Shown: positions 52,178 to 61,062, counted from the first letter of the stretch. The stretch is DNA of 64,000 nucleotides from Pseudomonas mendocina (GCF_003008615.1 NZ_CP027657.1:682001-746000); one strand, 5' to 3'. Numbers and translations: made by a program. The notes: a model not told the origin generated them from the sequence alone.

Positions 52178-53512
52178 CTAGAAGAATTCGGTGTAGCGCT
52201 CGATCTCCCAGTCGGAGACGTGGCGGCTGTACTCGACCCACTCCATGCGCTTGAGCTTGAGGAATTCGTCGACCACTTCCGCGCCCAGCACCTCACGGAA
52301 CAGTAGGTCGACCTCCAATGCATCGCAGGCCTCCTTGAGCGATTGCGGCAGGGTCTTGATGCCGCGCGCGGCGATCGCCTCCAGGCTCAGGTTGTAGAGG
52401 TTCTCGTTGCAGGCGGTGCCCGGGTCGAGCTGGCGGTCGATGCCGTCGAGACCGGCGGCGATGATCGCGGCGGTGACCAGATACGGGTTGCAGCCGGCGT
52501 CTGGCAGACGGAATTCGATGCGCCCATAAGGGATGCGCAGCATCGCCGAGCGGTTGTTGTCGCCGTAGGCGATGAAGGCCGGCGCCCAGGTCGCGCCGGA
52601 CAGCGAACGGCCTACCACCAAGCGCTTGTAGGAGTTCACCGTCGGCGCGGCGAAGGCGCACAGCGCAGGCCCATGGGCCAGCAGGCCGGCGAGAAAGTGA
52701 TAGGCCAGCTTCGACAGGCCCATTCCGCTTGGGTCGCTGGCGTCATGGAACAGGTTCTTGCTGGTGTCGTTGCCGATCGACAGGTGGAAGTGCATGCCGT
52801 TACCGGCGCGGCGCGGATCCGGCTTGGGCATGAACGAGCAGATCATGCCGAGGTCGTTGGCGATCTCGCCAGCGGCCATGCGGAAGAAGGTGAAACGATC
52901 CGCCGACTCCATGGCATCGCTGTAGGTGTAGTTGATCTCGAACTGACCGCAGGCATCCTCGTGGTCGATCTGGTAGATATCGAAGCCGACCGGCTGCAGC
53001 GACTCGGTGAGCTTTTCCAGGAAGGCGCGGGAACGCGACAGGCCCTTGTAGTCGTAGCAGGGCTTCTCCAGCTTGTCGCTGGCATCGACCGTGGTCAGCT
53101 TACCCTCGGCGTCACGCCGGAACAGGCTGAACTCCGGCTCCAACCCGGTATTGAGCGTCCAGCCGCGCTCGCTCAGGCGCGCCACCTGCTGCTGCAGCAC
53201 ATAGCGGGTGTCGTAGGGCCAGGGCTGACCATTGACATGACCGACGCATACCACGCGGCCATAGCCCGGCTGCCAGGGCACCGGCATCAGTGTGGAGAGA
53301 TCGCCACGCGCCATGAAGTCGGGGCCGTGCGGCTCCATGCCCATGCCCCAGATGGCGAATCCGGCGAAACCGGCGCCCTCCTCAGCCACGGCCTTGAGAC
53401 CCGAGACAGGTACCGACTTGGTCTTGGCTGCACCATGGATATCGACGAACTGGGCCAGCACGTACTTGATGCCGTGCTGGTCGATGATTTTCTGGGTTTC
53501 GCTGGGCAACAT
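52178..53512 (-). CDS. gmaS: Gamma-glutamylmethylamide synthetase (glutamine-synthetase family)
   Basis: A 444-residue GS-family ligase that joins glutamate and monomethylamine with ATP. It has the N-terminal beta-grasp ([22 protein letters not shown]) and metal-binding [20 protein letters not shown] and [10 protein letters not shown] segments. The ATP-site regions NSYKRLVVG and [15 protein letters not shown] are also present. GmaS rather than glutamine synthetase is assigned from the operon with mgsABC and from GmaS-like features. The ATG at 53512 has GGAGG upstream; an ATG at 53539 is a weaker alternative. An operator-like dyad lies 48 bp upstream. Confidence 0.92.
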   Translation of the reverse strand: MLPSETQKIIDQHGIKYVLAQFVDIHGAAKTKSVPVSGLKAVAEEGAGFAGFAIWGMGMEPHGPDFMARGDLSTLMPVPWQPGYGRVVCVGHVNGQPWPYDTRYVLQQQVARLSERGWTLNTGLEPEFSLFRRDAEGKLTTVDASDKLEKPCYDYKGLSRSRAFLEKLTESLQPVGFDIYQIDHEDACGQFEINYTYSDAMESADRFTFFRMAAGEIANDLGMICSFMPKPDPRRAGNGMHFHLSIGNDTSKNLFHDASDPSGMGLSKLAYHFLAGLLAHGPALCAFAAPTVNSYKRLVVGRSLSGATWAPAFIAYGDNNRSAMLRIPYGRIEFRLPDAGCNPYLVTAAIIAAGLDGIDRQLDPGTACNENLYNLSLEAIAARGIKTLPQSLKEACDALEVDLLFREVLGAEVVDEFLKLKRMEWVEYSRHVSDWEIERYTEFF

Positions 53513-53560
53513 GGGTAGGGCCTCCGGTGGCGTCGCCATTATTCCGCTGGGGAATTTTAA

Positions 53561-53575
53561 TTTCTCCAAAAGAAA
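53561..53575. promoter_or_regulatory. Methylated-amine operator candidate, site 4 (gmaS)
   Basis: TTTC-TCCAAAA-GAAA, the best-formed copy of the shared dyad, ends 48 bp before gmaS. It is in the divergent region shared with the XRE-cupin gene. Confidence 0.74.
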
Positions 53576-53657
53576 TGCAAGCAGCTTGCCAACCTTGTCC
53601 TTACCTTTCGAAATGCCTCAAAGGCCCGCCATTCTTCTATCCGCCAAGGAAAGATGC

Positions 53658-53672
53658 TTTCATAGGAGGAAA
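53658..53672. promoter_or_regulatory. Methylated-amine operator candidate, site 5 (XRE gene)
   Basis: TTTC-ATAGGAG-GAAA keeps both arms of the dyad but not the CCAAAA centre. It is 84 bp upstream of the XRE-cupin start. Confidence 0.5.
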
Positions 53673-53756
53673 TTAAAACCGTGAAAATGCACCGAAGAAA
53701 GGCACCCCGCACATTCTCAGTGCGAACTTTTTATTCATAAGAAGATATTGGTACGC

Positions 53757-54356
53757 ATGACGACTTCTACAGAAATCCCTCCCCGCCTCAAGCTCGAGCA
53801 ATACCTGGGCATGCAGATTCGCCGTCAGCGGCAGGCGCAGGAACTGAAGATCGCCGATGTAGCACGCATCGCCGGAATCAGCCAGGGCATGCTGAGCAAG
53901 ATCGAGAACGCTCAGGTCTCCACCAGCCTCGACACCCTCAGCCGCCTCTGCGACGTGCTCGGCATGCCCATGTCCAAGCTGTTCAGCCAGTACGACCAGC
54001 AAGGTGGCAGCGCCCTGCTGGTGAAGGCCGGCGAAGGCCTCGAAGTGGTGCGGCGTGGCACCGACAAGGGCCACACCTATCGCCTGCTCAATCACACCCG
54101 CGGGCCGAAGAAGAGCTTCGAGGCGTACATGGTGAGCATGGACGACGCCAGCGAGGAGTTCCCTACCTTTGCCCACCCCGGCACCGAGTTCCTGCACCTG
54201 CTGGAGGGTGAACTGGTGTACCGCCACGGCAACCAGCTCTACCCGATGCAAGCCGGCGACAGCCTGACCTTCGACGGCGAAGTGCCGCACGGCCCGGAGA
54301 AGCTGGTGAAAGTGCCGATCCGGCTGTTGTCGATCATGAACTACGGGGCGGACTGA
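53757..54356 (+). CDS. XRE-family regulator with C-terminal cupin domain
   Basis: A 199-residue regulator. The helix-turn-helix (LGMQIRRQRQAQELKIADVARIAGISQGMLSKIEN) is at about 15-50. A cupin sensor domain follows from about 110 (FAHPGTEFLHLLEGELVYRHGNQLYPMQAGDSLTFDGEVPHGPE), with the His and Glu residues of a small-ligand or metal site. It is divergent from gmaS and is the best candidate to bind the shared dyads. Related XRE-cupin proteins such as PuuR control amine or amino-acid catabolism. The effector is unknown; methylamine or a gamma-glutamyl amide are reasonable. Confidence 0.9.
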   Translation: MTTSTEIPPRLKLEQYLGMQIRRQRQAQELKIADVARIAGISQGMLSKIENAQVSTSLDTLSRLCDVLGMPMSKLFSQYDQQGGSALLVKAGEGLEVVRRGTDKGHTYRLLNHTRGPKKSFEAYMVSMDDASEEFPTFAHPGTEFLHLLEGELVYRHGNQLYPMQAGDSLTFDGEVPHGPEKLVKVPIRLLSIMNYGAD

Positions 54357-54430
54357 CCAGTACAGCATGGCGGCCTCGGGTATCGGCTGCGCCCTGCCCG
54401 CACCATGAAACAACCTGCAACGCCATGCGG

Positions 54431-54458
54431 TTGAAGCACGTCAGTAACGCGCTATAAA
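54431..54458 (+). promoter_or_regulatory. Sigma-70-type promoter for nhaA
   Basis: TTGAAG and TATAAA are separated by 16 bp. Transcription would start near 54465, giving a leader of about 285 nt before nhaA. Confidence 0.7.
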
Positions 54459-54464
54459 ATCCCC

Positions 54465-54749
54465 GCACTTTGGCGTGTGCTGCGTGCGCCCGGGGTAAGC
54501 CCCGAATACGGAGAACGATCAGTCGTTTTCCGTGAGGCTTTCCCGAAACATGCAGCCGTTCAGCTTTTTGTGGCGACGCCGCGATTCGTCGAATCCGTCC
54601 CGGGCCTTTTCCGCCACTCCTCTGTGCCCTTTCCCCGTCCCTGACCAGACCCCGTTCTGGCCAGCGCTTCGCTGTGTCCGCCTTTCCCAGACTCGCTCAT
54701 TGGCCGCCCGACATAGCGCCTGTTTCCACTCGTCCAAGGAGAACCTTGT
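54465..54749 (+). ncRNA. Structured 5' leader of nhaA, candidate nhaA-I (Li+) riboswitch
   Basis: The leader has a CGGGG-TAAG-CCCCG hairpin (54491-54504). An 11-bp hairpin with a TCAG loop and one G-U pair follows immediately (ACGGAGAACGA/TCGTTTTCCGT, 54508-54533). It lies between a good promoter and nhaA, the position in which nhaA-I RNAs occur in proteobacteria; that motif has been reported as a lithium-sensing riboswitch. I cannot align it to the family model, so the assignment is from structure and context only. Confidence 0.55.
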
Positions 54750-56015
54750 ATGACCTATTCGTCGTCGATCCCGCAGCCGTCCGCGCTCAAGCGCTTTCTC
54801 GTCAGCGAGGCGGCCGGTGGCGTACTGCTGATGTTCGCAGCCGCAGCAGCCGTGATGATTGCCAACAGCCCGCTGGCCAGCAGCTACCTGCATCTGCTTC
54901 ACATGACGACCGGCCCGACGCTCAGCGAGAAGCTCGGCCCCATGACGCTGCACCTGTGGATCAACGATGGCCTCATGGCGATCTTCTTCTTGCTGGTGGG
55001 GCTGGAGATCAAACGTGAGCTGGTAGACGGCCGTCTTTCCTCCTGGGAACAGCGACGCCTGCCCGCCTTGCCCGCATTGATGGGAATGATGGTGCCAGCG
55101 GGAATCTTCCTGGCAATCACCCAGGGGGAGGCACAACTTGCCAACGGCTGGGCCATCCCCGCCGCCACCGATATCGCGTTTGCCGTCGGCGCGCTGGCCC
55201 TGCTGGGCCGCCATGCACCGCTGTCACTGAAACTGATGCTGGTGTCGGTAGCCATCATCGACGATATGGGTGCCGTGGCGATCATCGCGATCTTCTACAC
55301 CGCCTCGATCAACGTCACCGCGCTTCTCATGGCGGCCACCATCATCGCCGTGCTGTTCACCCTCAACCGCCTGCGCGTGATGGTGCTGTGGCCCTATCTG
55401 ATCGGCCTGGCCCTGCTGTGGTACGTGACACTGCTGTCGGGCGTACATGCCACCATCGCAGGTGTCGTCGGCGCCTTCCTGATTCCCTACATTCCCACGC
55501 CTGGCGAACCTGACTCTCCCGATTCGCCCCTGCACCGCCTCGAACATGGCATCGCGCCCTGGGTGGGGTTCCTGATCGTCCCCGCCTTCGGTTTCGCCAA
55601 TGCCGGGGTTTCCTTCGAGGGCCTCTCCCTTGCGGATGTCTTCGCACCCTTGCCCCTGGGCATCGCGGCCGGCCTGTTCCTCGGCAAGCAGCTCGGCGTA
55701 TTCGGCGGCGTGCTGCTGGCGGTGAAATCCGGGCTGGCCGCCAAGCCCCGAGGCTGCACCTGGTTGCAGATCTATGCGATCTCCATGCTCTGCGGTATCG
55801 GCTTCACCATGAGCCTGTTCATCAGCGGCCTGGCCTTCCCCGGTTCCCCGGAGCTGGTGGAAGAATCCAAGATCGGCATCATGCTCGGCTCACTGCTGTC
55901 GGCCATCATCGCCTGCCTGATTCTGCGCTTCGCACCCAAGGCACAGGATCAAGCCCAGGAAGAACGCGCGCAGAGAGCAGAAATTCGCCAGGACGGCGAT
56001 GTGCAGCGGATCTAG
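54750..56015 (+). CDS. nhaA: Na+/H+ antiporter NhaA (copy 1)
   Basis: A 421-residue inner-membrane antiporter expelling Na+ or Li+ in exchange for protons. The family core is visible: WINDGLMAIFFLLVGLEIKRE, PAATDIAFAVGALALLG and the ion-binding Asp pair in VAIIDDMGAVAIIAIFY. GVHATIAGVVGAF and ISMLCGIGFTMSLFI follow. AAGGAG precedes the ATG. The gene has a long structured leader and a charged C-terminal tail. A second, diverged copy lies at 61063. Confidence 0.96.
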   Translation: MTYSSSIPQPSALKRFLVSEAAGGVLLMFAAAAAVMIANSPLASSYLHLLHMTTGPTLSEKLGPMTLHLWINDGLMAIFFLLVGLEIKRELVDGRLSSWEQRRLPALPALMGMMVPAGIFLAITQGEAQLANGWAIPAATDIAFAVGALALLGRHAPLSLKLMLVSVAIIDDMGAVAIIAIFYTASINVTALLMAATIIAVLFTLNRLRVMVLWPYLIGLALLWYVTLLSGVHATIAGVVGAFLIPYIPTPGEPDSPDSPLHRLEHGIAPWVGFLIVPAFGFANAGVSFEGLSLADVFAPLPLGIAAGLFLGKQLGVFGGVLLAVKSGLAAKPRGCTWLQIYAISMLCGIGFTMSLFISGLAFPGSPELVEESKIGIMLGSLLSAIIACLILRFAPKAQDQAQEERAQRAEIRQDGDVQRI

Positions 56016-56063
56016 CCATGCCAATGGCTCCTGCCAAGAGCATCTGAGCAACCTGCAGGGCGT

Positions 56064-56606
56064 CTACGGACGCTCTGCTTCACGCAGGTACAGGCTCAAG
56101 CCATCACAGCTCGCCGACCACTCCCGCAACCATTGCGGCAACGGCGGCGACTGCTCGTCGATGCCAAGCTCACGGGCGAACTCGGCCGGCGCGACATTGC
56201 CTGTCGGCCCACGAAACAACCCGCGCATGACCACCACGGCGATCACCCGCTGATCCTTGACGAAGCGGTGTTCGACGAAGCTCCATCGCTCATCCCAACC
56301 CAGCATGCGTGTGTGGATTTCAAAGCGTTCGAACAGCTTCAGCTCACGGCGAAACTTGCCGCACACGTCGCCGACGATGGGTAGCGCGCGGTGCCGAAGC
56401 GCCACGCGAAAAGCCCCGCTGCGCAGTACGTAATCCATACGTCCGACATCGGCCAGGGTGAAGTAACGACCATTGGTGACGTGCCGATTGAAATCCAGAT
56501 CCAGTGGCCAGACCCGCAGCCGTACAACGGTGGTGGCGAGCCACGGCACCGGCTTGCGCCAGGGGCGACGCAGCAGCATCAGGAAAAGGCGAAACCATAG
56601 GTTCAT
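56064..56606 (-). CDS. Hotdog-fold thioesterase-like protein (THEM6-like)
   Basis: A 180-residue protein. The hotdog domain starts near residue 30 (RVWPLDLDFNRHVTNGRYFTLADVGRMDYV), with Asp and Asn of the 4HBT type. KLFERFEIHTRMLGWDERWSFVEHRFV follows. The N-terminus has a basic or hydrophobic anchor. The pattern LDLDFNRHVTNGRY and LGWDERW resembles eukaryotic THEM6. It probably cleaves or binds acyl-CoA or acyl-ACP. The gene is divergent from the GlxA-type regulator, 108 bp away, which might control it. Confidence 0.82.
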   Translation of the reverse strand: MNLWFRLFLMLLRRPWRKPVPWLATTVVRLRVWPLDLDFNRHVTNGRYFTLADVGRMDYVLRSGAFRVALRHRALPIVGDVCGKFRRELKLFERFEIHTRMLGWDERWSFVEHRFVKDQRVIAVVVMRGLFRGPTGNVAPAEFARELGIDEQSPPLPQWLREWSASCDGLSLYLREAERP

Positions 56607-56714
56607 GTGGCGAGCACCTGTTTGAATGACGAGGGCCGCACTCTAGGTGGCACGCATGGAGTAAGGTAGATGCAGAAATGACTAATACCATGCGATTTAC
56701 GCAAGAGAGTTCCC

Positions 56715-57698
56715 ATGCACATCACGCTGCTGGTGGCCGAACACAGCTCGCTGGCCAGCGCCGCCCTGGCGCTTGAAGTCCTCGACGCCGCCAATCGCTT
56801 CGCCCAGCCAGCCGCAGCACCCTTCACCCTCAGCGTGGCATCGCTGGACGGGCAGCCGGTGGCCAATTCCCTGGGTCGAGCGATGCCGGTAGACATGTCG
56901 CTAGACGCGGTGACGCAAACCGACCTGGTGCTGATTCCCGGCTTTCTCTTCAGCCTGCGCGACGCCCTGCCCGCCTTCGGGCACTATCGCGGCTGGCTAC
57001 GGAGCCAGCACGATCAGGGCGCGGTCGTCGCCTCGATGTGCACGGCCACCTTCATGCTCGCAGAAGCGGGTTTGCTCGATGGCGTCGAAGCCACTACCCA
57101 CTGGGCTTTTGCCGACCTGTTGCGCCGCCGTTACCCTGCGGCTCGCGTGGACGAACGACGTATTCTCTGCGAGGACGGACGGGTGATCAGCAGCGCCGGG
57201 GCGAGCGCGGCAATGGACTTGCTGCTGCACCTGATTCGCCGCTTCGCCTCGCGAGAACTGGCGCAGCGATGCAGCCGCTACCTGCTGATCGACAACGTGC
57301 GCAGCGAGCAGTCCGTCTACATCAGTTGGTCAATGCCGCGCAGCCATGGCGACGAGGCCGTGTTGCGCGTTCAGGACTGGATGGAGTCGAGCTTCGCCGA
57401 GCCCTGCAACATCGATGAATTGGCCGAGCGCTTCGGTTTCGGTGTGCGCAACTTCAAGCGCCGCTTCAAGGACGCCACCGGCCATACCCCGTTGGCCTAC
57501 CTCCAGGCATTGCGCCTGGAAAAGGCCAAGGAACTGCTGGAAACCACGCGCCTGAACTTCGAGGTGATCACCAGTCGCGTGGGCTACGAGGACAGCAACT
57601 CGTTCCGCCGCCTGTTCTGTCAGCGTGTCGGCATTTCACCAGCAGCCTTCCGCAAGCGTTTCCTCAGAAGCCCTGCCGAGCTGCTGGCAGGCCAATAG
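56715..57698 (+). CDS. GlxA-family transcriptional regulator (DJ-1/PfpI + AraC)
   Basis: A 327-residue regulator with an amidotransferase-like DJ-1/PfpI domain (about 1-190; VVASMCTATFMLAEAGLLDG contains the elbow Cys) used for ligand sensing. A C-terminal AraC/XylS DNA-binding domain follows (about 220-320; NIDELAERFGFGVRNFKRRFKDATG; SRVGYEDSNSFRRLFCQRVG). Relatives in pseudomonads (GbdR, CdhR, ArgR) sense betaines or arginine, which invites a link to amine metabolism, but this protein's effector is unknown. It is divergent from the thioesterase gene. Confidence 0.9.
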   Translation: MHITLLVAEHSSLASAALALEVLDAANRFAQPAAAPFTLSVASLDGQPVANSLGRAMPVDMSLDAVTQTDLVLIPGFLFSLRDALPAFGHYRGWLRSQHDQGAVVASMCTATFMLAEAGLLDGVEATTHWAFADLLRRRYPAARVDERRILCEDGRVISSAGASAAMDLLLHLIRRFASRELAQRCSRYLLIDNVRSEQSVYISWSMPRSHGDEAVLRVQDWMESSFAEPCNIDELAERFGFGVRNFKRRFKDATGHTPLAYLQALRLEKAKELLETTRLNFEVITSRVGYEDSNSFRRLFCQRVGISPAAFRKRFLRSPAELLAGQ

Positions 57699-57780
57699 TC
57701 TTGGCCACATCCACTTTGCGCCTGGCCATGGGTTACCAATCGATGGGCGTTTCGATGCTCGACGACTGCTGCGACCTCGG

Positions 57781-59202
57781 CTAACGGCTGAACAGGGTTT
57801 CGAGTTGACGAACCGAGATCGCGGTTTCTTCGGCCGTCTTGAAGTTGGCAAAGCCCATCAGCAACCCGCCCTGCCCTGCACCGTGCATTCGCCAGTCATT
57901 CAGGGCATGCACTGCAAGACCGTTGCCTCTGGCGGCCTTGGCCAGGGTTTGGTCGTCGCTGCGACCATTCAGGTAGGCCAGCACGTGAATACCGCCGGCC
58001 TGCGGCGAAACGTACAGGCGTTGTCCCATCGTCTGGGTCAGCGCATCGATCAGAAACTGATGCCTCTGCGCGTACAGAGTCCGCATCTTGCGAAGATGCC
58101 GGGTGAAGTGCCCCTGCTCCATGAAGTCGGCGACCATGGCCTGCGACAGGATCGAGCCAGCGCTGGGATACTGGTGCGCTGCCGTTCTGAAGGTGTCGAC
58201 CTGACTGGCAGGCACCACCAGATAAGCCAAGCGCAAACCGGGAAACAGTACCTTGCTGAAGGTACCGGTGTAGAGCACCCGACCATCGCGATCCAGGCTC
58301 TTGAGTGCCGGCAGCGGGCGGCCGTGGTAACGAAACTCGCTGTCGTAGTCGTCCTCGATGATCCAGGCGCTGCGTCGGCTCGCCCAGTCCAGCAGCTCCA
58401 GACGGCGCGGCAGCGACAGCGCAACGCCAGTCGGGCTCTGGTGTGTGGGGGTAACCACGGCGAAACGGGCGTCGGCGGCACGCTGCTGACCACTCGCCAC
58501 GTTCAGTCCTTCCTCATCGACCGGCACCGGCTCCAGGCGCATGCCTGCCTGCTGCAAGAACTGCCGGGCCAGCAGGTAGCCAGGCTCCTCGTACCAGCCC
58601 AGGTCGCCAGGTTGCAGCAGCGTGCGGCACACGAGCTCCAACGCCCCGCGATAACCCGCCGTGACGAAGACCTGTTCATGCGAGCAGGCGATACCGCGTG
58701 ATATTCCCAGATAGGTCGCAATGGCCCGCCGCAGTGGTTCATATCCCGTCTCATCGGGGTAGGTCATGGCGGCGGTATCCAGGGAGCGAAGGCGGCGCCC
58801 GGTCAGGCGTACCCAGGCTTTGCGCGGAAACGCATCCAACGCCGGTAAACCGAGCTGGAACGACAGCACCTCGCTGCTCGAATGGCTCAGGCTGGAAGCT
58901 GGCGACGGGGCGGGAGCGAGCGGCGTCGCGTGGCCAGGCTCTGCCAGGCCATCCAGGTGGGGAGAAACGACGGTGCCGGAAGTGCCGCGCGTCGTGAAGT
59001 AGCCCTCGCTCACCAGCATCTGGTAGGCCACTTCGACCGTACCACGCGCCAGGTTCAGTTCGCTGGCCAGGCTACGCACGGACGGCACTCGGTCGCCTGG
59101 GTTGAGTTTGCCGCTGGCGATTGCCTCCCGGTAACGGCGGTAAAGCTGCAGGTAGATCGGCGCGTCGTGTTCCCGAGAGGGCGTCAGGTGCTCTAGCTCC
59201 AT
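57781..59202 (-). CDS. MocR/PdxR-type PLP-dependent GntR regulator
   Basis: A 473-residue fusion. The N-terminal GntR winged helix spans about 15-80 (IYLQLYRRYREAIASGKLNPGDRVPSVRSLASELNLARGTVEVAYQML). An aminotransferase-fold domain follows from about 120, with the PLP-binding Lys in GTFSKVLFPGLR and IIEDDYDSEFRY. Such proteins sense PLP or an amino-compound adduct (PdxR, GabR, TauR types). No aminotransferase or pdx gene is adjacent, so its target is unknown; the divergent neighbour at 59412 is one option. Confidence 0.92.
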   Translation of the reverse strand: MELEHLTPSREHDAPIYLQLYRRYREAIASGKLNPGDRVPSVRSLASELNLARGTVEVAYQMLVSEGYFTTRGTSGTVVSPHLDGLAEPGHATPLAPAPSPASSLSHSSSEVLSFQLGLPALDAFPRKAWVRLTGRRLRSLDTAAMTYPDETGYEPLRRAIATYLGISRGIACSHEQVFVTAGYRGALELVCRTLLQPGDLGWYEEPGYLLARQFLQQAGMRLEPVPVDEEGLNVASGQQRAADARFAVVTPTHQSPTGVALSLPRRLELLDWASRRSAWIIEDDYDSEFRYHGRPLPALKSLDRDGRVLYTGTFSKVLFPGLRLAYLVVPASQVDTFRTAAHQYPSAGSILSQAMVADFMEQGHFTRHLRKMRTLYAQRHQFLIDALTQTMGQRLYVSPQAGGIHVLAYLNGRSDDQTLAKAARGNGLAVHALNDWRMHGAGQGGLLMGFANFKTAEETAISVRQLETLFSR

Positions 59203-59411
59203 GAAAACTGTCCCAGTTATCCGATTGGTTATTGCACCTGTCCACTAGGCCAAGGCTCACCTAATTTACGGTCCTACAACCAAGGAATCCATCGGATCGG
59301 GGCGCCAAGGCCACAAGACTTTGGCTGCAGGCATAGCCGGAGTGTTGCACACAAGCTTTCGCTACCCGGATCAAGCTCCATTTCAGATTTCGGCCGTCTC
59401 AGGAGAGCGCC

Positions 59412-60023
59412 ATGAGAATCCCGTCCTTCCCTGCCAATGCAGTGCCCCATACCACTGACACCGCCAAGTCACAGCGGGCCAGTTCCACACAGGAGGCAGA
59501 CGGTGCGCGCACAGCACTGACGACCTCGTTCAGCGCAATCAAGGTCGGCGGCTCGTCCACTCTCGCCAAGGCGCAGGGTGTGCCGGGCATGGACGGCGGA
59601 CTGCTGAATGCAATGGTGGAAACGTCCCGCAGAATGCAGGACATTCGCAACGATCCCAATATTGATCCACTGACCAAGGAAAGGATGCTGAGGCCGCTGG
59701 AGAAAGCCAGCAAGGACACCCTGAACACCGTCAACGACATGGCCGAACAGGAGGAGAAATCGAAGATCCTCGAAGCGTCGAGCGAAGATGCGCAGGCAAT
59801 CCGGGAAGCCGGAGAAGAGATTGCCGCATCGCTCGAGGAAAAGCACACCGAGTCGGCCAGCACTGCCGAACCAAATGCACCAACAGACAACACGACAGAA
59901 GACGATCAGGCTGGCGCAGTCTCTCAGGGCAGTCGCGTGACACCCGCACCAGCACCGGCCTCCACCTCGCCGGTTTACTCAACCTCGCCTGTCGTCGGCG
60001 ATAGCCTGGACACTCACGCCTGA
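59412..60023 (+). CDS. Hypothetical protein with helical centre and Pro/Ser/Thr-rich tail
   Basis: A 203-residue protein of no recognised family. The N-terminal 60 residues are polar and probably disordered. About 65-145 is strongly helical and charged (MVETSRRMQDIRNDPNIDPLTKERMLRPLEKASKDTLNTVNDMAEQEEK), and the last 50 are Pro/Ser/Thr-rich. There is no signal peptide and no cysteine. GGAGAG precedes the ATG. The build recalls secreted or appendage-associated proteins, but that is only an impression. It stands alone between a MocR and a Crp-type regulator. Confidence 0.62.
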   Translation: MRIPSFPANAVPHTTDTAKSQRASSTQEADGARTALTTSFSAIKVGGSSTLAKAQGVPGMDGGLLNAMVETSRRMQDIRNDPNIDPLTKERMLRPLEKASKDTLNTVNDMAEQEEKSKILEASSEDAQAIREAGEEIAASLEEKHTESASTAEPNAPTDNTTEDDQAGAVSQGSRVTPAPAPASTSPVYSTSPVVGDSLDTHA

Positions 60024-60134
60024 CACGGTATTACCTTTGGCACTGCGCATGATCCGCGTTGAGCAACCCCGCGCCACGCAATGTGCGCCCGCAACGCCCT
60101 CCGTTCACCAGAGCAGCGCGGAATTTCCCGACAC

Positions 60135-60863
60135 TCACGTGGTTTGATGCCGTGGCACGTAGGGCAGCAGACGGTCGGTTTCTCGCTTGACCACGGCATA
60201 GCACTCGCAACTCAGTTGCTCCAGCTTCTGGCGATCCAGAACGGTGATGTGCCCTCGGCTGTACTCGATCACTCCCTGACGCTGCAGTTTTCCTGCGGCT
60301 TCAGTCACCCCCTCACGACGAACCCCGAGCATGTTCGCGATCAACTCCTGAGTCATGGTCAGTTGGTTGTCAGGAAGACGGTCGAGTGATAACAGCAGCC
60401 ATCGACAAAGTTGCTGATCAATCTGGTGATGCCGATTGCAAACAGCGGTTTGTGCCATCTGAGTGATCAGCGCCTGGGTGTAACGCAGCATCAAAACCAG
60501 CAATTCACCATGCCGATTGAATTCATCTTTGAGGCGCTGCCCCAGCAGACGATAGGCATGCCCGCCACTCTGTACGATAGCGCGGCTTGGAGTGCTTTCC
60601 CCCCCCATGAACAGGGCCACCCCCACTAGTCCCTCATTGCCCACCACGGAAATCTCAGCCGAGGCACCGCTCTCCATTACATACAGCAGTGAGACAATGG
60701 CGTCGGTGGGGAAATACACATGACGCAGGGTATCGCCGGACTCGTAGAGAACTTTGCCCAGTGGCAACTCCACGTGCTCCAAATGAGGAAAAAGCCGATC
60801 CTGCACCTCCTTCGACAAGGCGGCGAGCAGGTGATTTTGCTGGGGCATGGTGGTCGTCCCCAT
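60135..60863 (-). CDS. Crp/Fnr family transcriptional regulator
   Basis: A 242-residue regulator with a cyclic-nucleotide-binding-like domain (about 25-140; LGKVLYESGDTLRHVYFPTDAIVSLLYVME). A Crp-type winged helix follows (about 165-225; MTQELIANMLGVRREGVTEAAGKLQRQGVIEYSRGHITV). It lacks the N-terminal cysteine set of Fnr. The cAMP-contact RxS motif is not evident, so the ligand is unknown. A GAGG lies seven bases before the ATG at 60863. It is divergent from the second nhaA gene. Confidence 0.88.
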   Translation of the reverse strand: MGTTTMPQQNHLLAALSKEVQDRLFPHLEHVELPLGKVLYESGDTLRHVYFPTDAIVSLLYVMESGASAEISVVGNEGLVGVALFMGGESTPSRAIVQSGGHAYRLLGQRLKDEFNRHGELLVLMLRYTQALITQMAQTAVCNRHHQIDQQLCRWLLLSLDRLPDNQLTMTQELIANMLGVRREGVTEAAGKLQRQGVIEYSRGHITVLDRQKLEQLSCECYAVVKRETDRLLPYVPRHQTT

Positions 60864-61062
60864 ATATGACCTCTCTAGAAAGATAACAACAGGTCGTTAC
60901 ACCATACGCCCTTGTACACCCTGCTCTGTGCGCTATCGAACAGACGGTGGCAACGATCCCCCTAAACTGATCAGCCGCCCGGCCGAACTTGCCATGCGCT
61001 CAAGGTAGGGTATCGATGCCAGCCCCCAACGAAGTCACCAGATACTTCGGACACTTGCTATC

